The notes below the pieces were generated by a model that saw only the letters and a program-made list of their open reading frames with translations, had not been told where the DNA came from and searched no databases. The translations under genes were made by a program, and so were the position numbers. A DNA stretch of 64,000 nucleotides from Fibrobacter succinogenes (lineage in GTDB: Bacteria > Fibrobacterota > Fibrobacteria > Fibrobacterales > Fibrobacteraceae). The DNA is taken from positions 1-64,000 of the forward strand of contig CACWPM010000022.1 in NCBI GenBank assembly GCA_902762795.1, read 5' to 3'. Below, in pieces: positions 59,191 through 64,000 of this stretch; positions within the stretch are counted from its first letter, which is position 1, and every line of letters starts with the position of its first letter.

Positions 59191-61563
59191 ATGAAACGAG
59201 TAGCAATGGGATTGGCATTGGCTCTGGCGGCTTCCGCCTATGCTGGTCATGCCAATACGATAAACAAGACGGGCTTTGCCGGTGTCAACAAGACACAGTC
59301 AGCTCAGTCTCTTGGTCATTCGAAGTTGGTGTTTACCGCTTTGGCCGATGGTACATTTGGTAACAAGATGTTCCAGGCTGAAAATGGTATTCCTTATGCC
59401 ATATCGAACCCGTTTACCAACCAGAGGGCTGATGTTGGCGGCTACATTGGTGTTAGCGCTTACGTGGGCTTGTCCATCGGTCTTTGGGATTATTTCGATA
59501 TCGGTGTGACGTTGCCGGTCTTCTATGACCAGTTCAATGGTAATACCGTTTGCTCAGTTGCTGAAATTGAAGGTGGCACATGCAATGGCGTTCCTTTCGC
59601 TGGTACGAAGAAGGGCGCTGTCGGTAACTTGACCGCTAGCTTGAAGGCTCGCGCTCCGCTTCCTTCCGATATCCCGGTCGATTTCGCTGCTTTCTTCAGG
59701 TATTCTTTTACGACTTCCAAGGAAACTAAGCAGGGTATCTGGATCCGCGAACCGGAATACATTTCTAAGGAAAACGGTTTCGCTTTCCCGTATGGTGTCA
59801 AGAAATCCGTTATGACGGTGGGTGGCGCTCTTACTTTTGATTTCTCCAAGATCGACGCTATTCCTCTCCTTATCCATGCGAACGGTGGCTACCGCATGAC
59901 CATGGGCAAGTACAGTGGAATCGAATTTGGCTCTTACCCGTTCGTCAGCGCTGCTCTCGAACTCTATCCGCTCGACTTCCTTTCGTTCTTTGCTGAGTTC
60001 TACATGGACATCCAGTCCAACAAGTTCAAGAACGTGGCCGTGAATGCTGATGGCTCTCCGATGCTTGGTGTCAACGGACCTATTATGTTGGAAGAAAAAC
60101 TCGACATGAAGCAGCTTACTGGTGGTGCCGTGTTCCATCTGCCGATTGGTCTCGATATCCAGATTGGTGCTTCTGCTTATTTGGGCAATAAGAATAATTA
60201 CATCCACTTCATCAAGGTCTTCGAAAACGATGAAAGTGGATACTCTGTTGCAACCAAGACTCGCGTGAACCCGGAAATTGCGCTGTTCGGCGGCTTGACC
60301 TGGTCCGGCTTCCTCATGCCGCAGGACCGCGATGGCGATGGTGTTGCTGATTCTGATGACCGTTGCCCGGATGACTATGGTCACCGTTTGAATGCTGGCT
60401 GCCCGATGGGTAGTCCGGATAGCGATGAAGACGGTGTCTGCGATTCTTGGGTTTCTGAAAAAGGTATGCTCGACGAATTCCGCAATGTTTGCGAAGGTAT
60501 CGACCAGTGCCCGAACGAAAAGGGTAATAGCACCAATGGTTGCCCGACGGATGATCCGGACCCGGATAAGGACGGCGTCTGCGATTCTTGGGTAAGCCAG
60601 AAGGGTATGCAGGATCAGTTCAAGGAAATTTGCGAAGGCATCGACCAGTGCCCGGCTGAAGCTGGTACGCTCGTCAACAACGGTTGCCCGGAAGACAATC
60701 CGGATCCGGATGGCGATGGTCTCTGCTCTCCGTGGGTCACCGACAAGAACAAGCTTGATCAGTACACTGGCGTCTGCAAGGGCTACGACATGTGTCCGGG
60801 TGAAGCAGGTGCTGCCGGCAATAAGGGCTGCCCGTGGGATGATCCGGACAGCGACGGCGACGGCGTTTGCGACGAATGGGTTGTTCAGAAGAAGCTCGGC
60901 TACTACTTCGAAAAGGCTGCTGAAGACGAAGCTCTCGCTAAGGAATGGTTCATTGGCAAGTCCTGCAAGGGTCTTGACAAGTGCCCGCTCGAACACGGTG
61001 TTCCTGCCTATGATGGTTGCCCGCTCCCGGATCCGGACCTTGACAAGGACGGCGTCTGCGATGCTTGGGTCACCGAAAAGAACATGTTCAACCTCTACGA
61101 AGGTGTCTGCGCTGGTCTTGATCGCTGCCCGGCTGAAGCTGGCGACGACGGATTCGGATGCCCGAAGAAGAAGGCTGAAAAGCTCGAAGGTCTTACCTTC
61201 AAGAGCGGTAAGGCTACCATTTCCTCCAATGCTAAGAGACTCCTCAAGGAAGTCGCTAAGAAGCTCAAGGAAGATGACGCCTACAAGGACCTCAAGATTG
61301 TGATCCAGGGTCATACCGATAACCGCGGTAAGGCCAAGAAGAACCTCAAGCTCTCTCAGAACCGCGCTAAGGCAGTGATGAAGCAGCTCACGAAGTTCGG
61401 CGTTGCTAAGGATCGCATCAAGTCCATCGGTCTCGGCTCTACCTGCCCGGTTGACGATAACTCCACGGCAGAAGGTCGCGAAAACAACCGTCGTATTGAA
61501 ATGCACTTCGTCACACCGGAAAATGACGGTATGAAGTGCGAAAGCAACTACGTTGGTGACTAA
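59191..61563 (+). CDS. Large OmpA-family protein with thrombospondin-3-like calcium repeats
   Basis: A 790-residue outer-membrane protein: signal peptide (ALALAASAYAG), a porin-like barrel of about 350 residues, then from residue 375 one plain TSP3-type loop (DRDGDGVADSDDRCP) and five enlarged units of pattern DPDxDxDGVCDxWV, 10-30 residues, VCxGxDxCPxExG, GCP. Each enlarged unit has four cysteines. The last 110 residues are a peptidoglycan-binding OmpA domain (LTFKSGKATISSNAKRLL, VIQGHTDNRGKAKKNL, ENNRRIEMHF). It should tie the outer membrane to the wall and stiffen with calcium. AAGGAG precedes the ATG. Codon bias suggests high expression. Confidence 0.9.
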   Translation: MKRVAMGLALALAASAYAGHANTINKTGFAGVNKTQSAQSLGHSKLVFTALADGTFGNKMFQAENGIPYAISNPFTNQRADVGGYIGVSAYVGLSIGLWDYFDIGVTLPVFYDQFNGNTVCSVAEIEGGTCNGVPFAGTKKGAVGNLTASLKARAPLPSDIPVDFAAFFRYSFTTSKETKQGIWIREPEYISKENGFAFPYGVKKSVMTVGGALTFDFSKIDAIPLLIHANGGYRMTMGKYSGIEFGSYPFVSAALELYPLDFLSFFAEFYMDIQSNKFKNVAVNADGSPMLGVNGPIMLEEKLDMKQLTGGAVFHLPIGLDIQIGASAYLGNKNNYIHFIKVFENDESGYSVATKTRVNPEIALFGGLTWSGFLMPQDRDGDGVADSDDRCPDDYGHRLNAGCPMGSPDSDEDGVCDSWVSEKGMLDEFRNVCEGIDQCPNEKGNSTNGCPTDDPDPDKDGVCDSWVSQKGMQDQFKEICEGIDQCPAEAGTLVNNGCPEDNPDPDGDGLCSPWVTDKNKLDQYTGVCKGYDMCPGEAGAAGNKGCPWDDPDSDGDGVCDEWVVQKKLGYYFEKAAEDEALAKEWFIGKSCKGLDKCPLEHGVPAYDGCPLPDPDLDKDGVCDAWVTEKNMFNLYEGVCAGLDRCPAEAGDDGFGCPKKKAEKLEGLTFKSGKATISSNAKRLLKEVAKKLKEDDAYKDLKIVIQGHTDNRGKAKKNLKLSQNRAKAVMKQLTKFGVAKDRIKSIGLGSTCPVDDNSTAEGRENNRRIEMHFVTPENDGMKCESNYVGD

Positions 61564-61583
61564 TAACTTTTAGAGTCTCAAAC

Positions 61584-61613
61584 AAAGCCCCGGGCATAAG
61601 CTCGGGGCTTTTC
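61584..61613 (+). terminator. Terminator after the OmpA-family gene
   Basis: AAAGCCCCGGG (61584-61594) pairs with CTCGGGGCTTT (61601-61611) around CATAAG, with T residues following. Confidence 0.8.
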
Positions 61614-61639
61614 TTGTATAACGTCTTCAAAGTATTGTG

Positions 61640-61760
61640 CAAAACATTGTCATCGCGAGCTTCGGAGATGCGAGGCGACTCATAGTTTGTCTTTCCCACC
61701 GACGATCCGCAATCGACTTGCTCTGTCCCCCCGGCCAGTCATTCTCGGAGCAATGCGAAG
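61640..61760. repeat. Dispersed REP-like sequence
   Basis: CATTGTCATCGCGAGCTTCG, GGAGATGCGAGGCGACTC and a later GTCATTCTCGGAGCAATGCG form partly self-complementary GC-rich blocks in an otherwise AT-rich spacer, like dispersed repeats elsewhere in the window (15797-15900). No gene is seen. Confidence 0.45.
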
Positions 61761-61829
61761 GTGACACATTATTTCTTGAACCCTCATTTGTGCCGGGGTC
61801 TGTTGTTCATGAATTTCTACATTTATGGC

Positions 61830-62084
61830 ATGACAAAACTTGATGAAATTCTGACTTCGAACAACTTTAGCAATCACAACCTCGTTGAAATGCTTCCCGT
61901 GAACCTGAACCATAAGATGGTGCAAAAGGCGCGCCTCGGCAAGAAACCTGTGCCCAAGCACACGCAAGACTTGATCTTGCAGGCTTTGAACAAACTCTTA
62001 TTGCAAAGTGCCGCCGAAGTGGATGGCAAGGTTGCAAAGCAATACAAGCGCGTGGAAGTGTTTGGAAGCGACGAAGTCGCTTAG
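61830..62084 (+). CDS. Small conserved-looking protein of unknown function
   Basis: An 84-residue protein (MTKLDEILTSNNFSNHNLVE...) without signal peptide or membrane segment. It is rich in Leu, Lys and Asn with a helical middle (TQDLILQALNKLLLQSAAE) and a basic stretch (KMVQKARLGKKPVPK), which would suit nucleic-acid or partner binding, though no family is recognised. The middle part KARxGxKPVPxxTxxxIxxAL looks like a small helix-turn-helix. The ATG at 61830 has no Shine-Dalgarno site; TACATT lies six bases before it, as in other possibly leaderless genes here. ATG 61809 is an alternative. Confidence 0.6.
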   Translation: MTKLDEILTSNNFSNHNLVEMLPVNLNHKMVQKARLGKKPVPKHTQDLILQALNKLLLQSAAEVDGKVAKQYKRVEVFGSDEVA

Positions 62085-62388
62085 CCATGAGCTTTGTGCA
62101 TACTCGTTTTGCTTACTTTTGAGCACGCTTCGCTTTGGGCTTTCCTAATCGCAGTAACCTCATACCCCAGAGGACCGTAGGCCCGTGCTCATACCCCCTA
62201 GCCCGTACCTCATACAAACCTCTGTTTACTAACCATTGTCTACTGCCTACTTGCACTTTTAATTCATTCTAGTGCCAAAAGCTGCTAGTAACTAATAACT
62301 AGTACTATGACATACAAATCCCTGTTTACTAACCACTAACCACTGTCTACTTCCGACTTCTTACTTCCGACTTTTATATAATTACAAT
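62085..62388. repeat. Spacer of 7-nt repeats before thyA
   Basis: Two blocks of CTGTTTACTAACCA...TGTCTAC (about 62222 and 62321) frame TAACTAATAACTAGTAC and CTTCCGACTTCTTACTTCCG heptamers. CTCATACCCC-type phrases and an imperfect GGACC-gta-GGCCC hairpin (62172-62184) come first. TATAAT (62377-62382) lies six bases before the thyA ATG. No gene is seen. Confidence 0.65.
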
Positions 62389-63201
62389 ATGCAGCAATAC
62401 TTAGACCTTCTCCAAGATATAATCGATAACGGTGTGGACCGTTCTGACCGCACTGGCACTGGCACCCGTTCTGTTTTCGGTCGCCAGACGCGTTTTGACC
62501 TTTCCAAAGGCTTCCCGTGCTTAACGACCAAGAAACTCCATTTGCGCAGCATCATTCACGAATTGCTGTGGTTCTTGAAGGGCGATACGAATATCAAGTA
62601 CTTGCACGATAACAAGGTTACGATTTGGGACGAATGGGCCGATGAAAATGGCGACTTGGGCCCGGTTTACGGTCACCAGTGGCGCTCTTGGCCGACTCCC
62701 GATGGTGGACATATCGACCAGATTGCAAACCTCATTAACAGTCTCAAGAACAATCCGGATTCTCGACGTCACTTGGTTTGCGCTTGGAACGTCGCTGAAG
62801 TCGACAAAATGGCCTTGCCGCCGTGTCATTGCCTGTTCCAGTTCTACGTGGGCGGTGTAGGCGCTAGCGGTAAGCGTAAGCTCAGCTGCCAGCTTTACCA
62901 ACGCAGTGCGGACATGTTCCTGGGTGTGCCGTTCAATATTGCATCGTACTCGCTCTTGACGATGATGCTTGCCCAGGTCTGTGGTTACGAAGCGGGCGAG
63001 TTTGTTCATACTTTTGGCGACTTGCATTTGTACAGCAATCACTTTGACCAGGCTCGTGAACAGCTTTCGCGCACGCCGCGCGCGCTCCCGACAATGAAGA
63101 TGAATCCGGATGTCAAGGATTTGTTCGATTTCAAGTTCGAAGATTTTGAGCTTGTGAATTACGATCCGTGGCCGACCATCAAGGCTCCGATTGCTGTTTA
63201 A
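62389..63201 (+). CDS. thyA: Thymidylate synthase
   Basis: ThyA methylates dUMP to dTMP with 5,10-methylene-tetrahydrofolate. The 270-residue protein is complete: [48 protein letters not shown], catalytic Cys146 in [28 protein letters not shown] and [12 protein letters not shown]. Cys146 has the same number as in the E. coli enzyme. There is no ribosome site; TATAAT ends six bases before the ATG, so the mRNA is probably leaderless. Its TAA shares a base with the ATG of the following phosphoesterase gene (TAATG). Confidence 0.97.
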   Translation: MQQYLDLLQDIIDNGVDRSDRTGTGTRSVFGRQTRFDLSKGFPCLTTKKLHLRSIIHELLWFLKGDTNIKYLHDNKVTIWDEWADENGDLGPVYGHQWRSWPTPDGGHIDQIANLINSLKNNPDSRRHLVCAWNVAEVDKMALPPCHCLFQFYVGGVGASGKRKLSCQLYQRSADMFLGVPFNIASYSLLTMMLAQVCGYEAGEFVHTFGDLHLYSNHFDQAREQLSRTPRALPTMKMNPDVKDLFDFKFEDFELVNYDPWPTIKAPIAV

Positions 63202-64000
63202 TGAACGCTTCAATCGACTTCATTGGCGATATTCATGGGCACTACGATGAACTTGTAGTACTCCTTAAAAAGCTAGGATACGAAGAGCAAGGGGGCGCTT
63301 ACCGCTTTCCGGGCAATGCTCGAACAGTCGTCTTTTTAGGGGATTACATTGACCGTGGAAGTCAAGTCCGTGAGGCCGTTAACCTTGTGCGCGCCATGCG
63401 CGATGCAGGTTCCGCAGTAGCGCTCATGGGCAACCACGAATTCAATGCGCTTAGCTTTTGGCACGAGAATGGAGCCGGAGGTAGACCTTTAAAATCGATT
63501 CGCGGTGGCTATCTGCGTGAACATACTTTTAACAAAGTTGCGATTCACGTGAAGACCGTCGAAAGCTATCGTGGGCGCAAGGCTGAATTTCAGGAAATGC
63601 TCGATTTCCTCAAGACGCTTCCGTTTTACTTGGAAACGGACTTGTTCCGGGCGCAGCATGCCTGCTTTCATTTAAATAGTGTACAAATCCTCAAAGATAT
63701 GAATCTCCGTGCTTTTACGGATGGCGATTTTGATGAACTTATTGCGCGCGCCAATGACCAATATAATGAATACGAAGACTCGCTTTTTGAACCGTTTAGC
63801 CTTTTGCTAAAAGGCCCGGAAATGGATTTGCCGGAAGGTCTCTCGTTCCGAGATGCCGAAGGTGTACTCCGTAAACGTACGCGGTTACGCTGGTGGATTG
63901 ATCCGAAAAACGCAAACTTGCAGGAACTGAGTTTCCAACCGGGTGTAGAATTGCCTCCAGTTGAAGTTCCGCAAGAAATTCATGAACTCGATTTTTACGG
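63201..64000 (+). CDS. Metallophosphoesterase (calcineurin-like, PrpE/ApaH type), cut by window end
   Basis: The first 266 residues of a cytoplasmic metallophosphoesterase. The metal-site motifs are IDFIGDIHGHYDEL (GDxHG, residues of about 7-15), VVFLGDYIDRGSQ (GDxxDRG) and ALMGNHEFNAL (GNHE). This spacing matches the Ser/Thr-phosphatase/diadenosine tetraphosphatase branch. Substrate could be a dinucleotide polyphosphate or a phosphoprotein. It is translationally coupled to thyA through TAATG. The frame is open at base 64000, so the C-terminus is missing. Confidence 0.82.
   Translation, partial: MNASIDFIGDIHGHYDELVVLLKKLGYEEQGGAYRFPGNARTVVFLGDYIDRGSQVREAVNLVRAMRDAGSAVALMGNHEFNALSFWHENGAGGRPLKSIRGGYLREHTFNKVAIHVKTVESYRGRKAEFQEMLDFLKTLPFYLETDLFRAQHACFHLNSVQILKDMNLRAFTDGDFDELIARANDQYNEYEDSLFEPFSLLLKGPEMDLPEGLSFRDAEGVLRKRTRLRWWIDPKNANLQELSFQPGVELPPVEVPQEIHELDFY

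Overview
The window comes from a Fibrobacter-type bacterium (phylum Fibrobacterota). The markers are three loci with FISUMP domains (TIGR02145), a TIGR02147-family regulator, serine-rich linkers behind lipoprotein signals, many secreted plant-cell-wall enzymes, a fumarate reductase/succinate dehydrogenase operon, and recurrent TATATT -10 boxes. No rRNA, tRNA, CRISPR array or prophage was seen.

Layout. 1-6.5 kb: end of pth, a broken guaB, two paralogous lipoproteins around an expansin-like protein, and DUF4321-gatA. 6.5-19.4 kb: a spacer with an inverted-repeat array, then a CDF metal transporter, ung, a methyltransferase, GH53 galactanase, a Fur-family/COG0523 metal operon with a clear operator, GH18 chitinase, and a UvrA paralogue behind a secreted protein. 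19.4-22.6 kb: decayed FISUMP and Rpn-like genes, a YihY-type membrane protein and a small envelope protein. 22.9-32.5 kb: a pectin island (PL11 rhamnogalacturonan lyase, two CE12-type esterases, a TIGR02147 regulator overlapping a PL1 pectate-lyase lipoprotein). 32.5-48.5 kb: methyltransferase, glyA, a second inverted-repeat array, FISUMP lipoproteins, a DUF4116/ABC-ATPase pair, a tamB-tamA envelope operon, a lipoprotein foldase and ndk. 48.5-56.2 kb: sdhCAB (all three broken), an AT-rich type II restriction-modification pair, and a polar amino-acid ABC transporter. 56.3-64 kb: two paralogous beta-barrel proteins, radC, a large OmpA/thrombospondin-3-like protein, a small conserved gene, thyA and a metallophosphoesterase cut by the window end.

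The genes fit an anaerobic, succinate-forming plant-fibre degrader: surface enzymes and expansin open the wall and pectin, while TamAB, the foldase lipoprotein, OmpA and beta-barrels build the envelope.

The most unusual content is non-coding. Two spacers carry three-unit inverted-repeat arrays with fixed internal spacing and unit distances of 95 bp (one step is 85). A third spacer has five TTTACGTAAA-type palindromes in 31-32 bp register upstream of the TIGR02147 gene. Seven-nucleotide periodic repeats and short hairpins with variable stems are scattered between genes, and some have entered reading frames. Separately, guaB, sdhC, sdhA, sdhB and one FISUMP gene each lack an internal piece and change frame. 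That pattern points first to assembly error and needs read-level checking.
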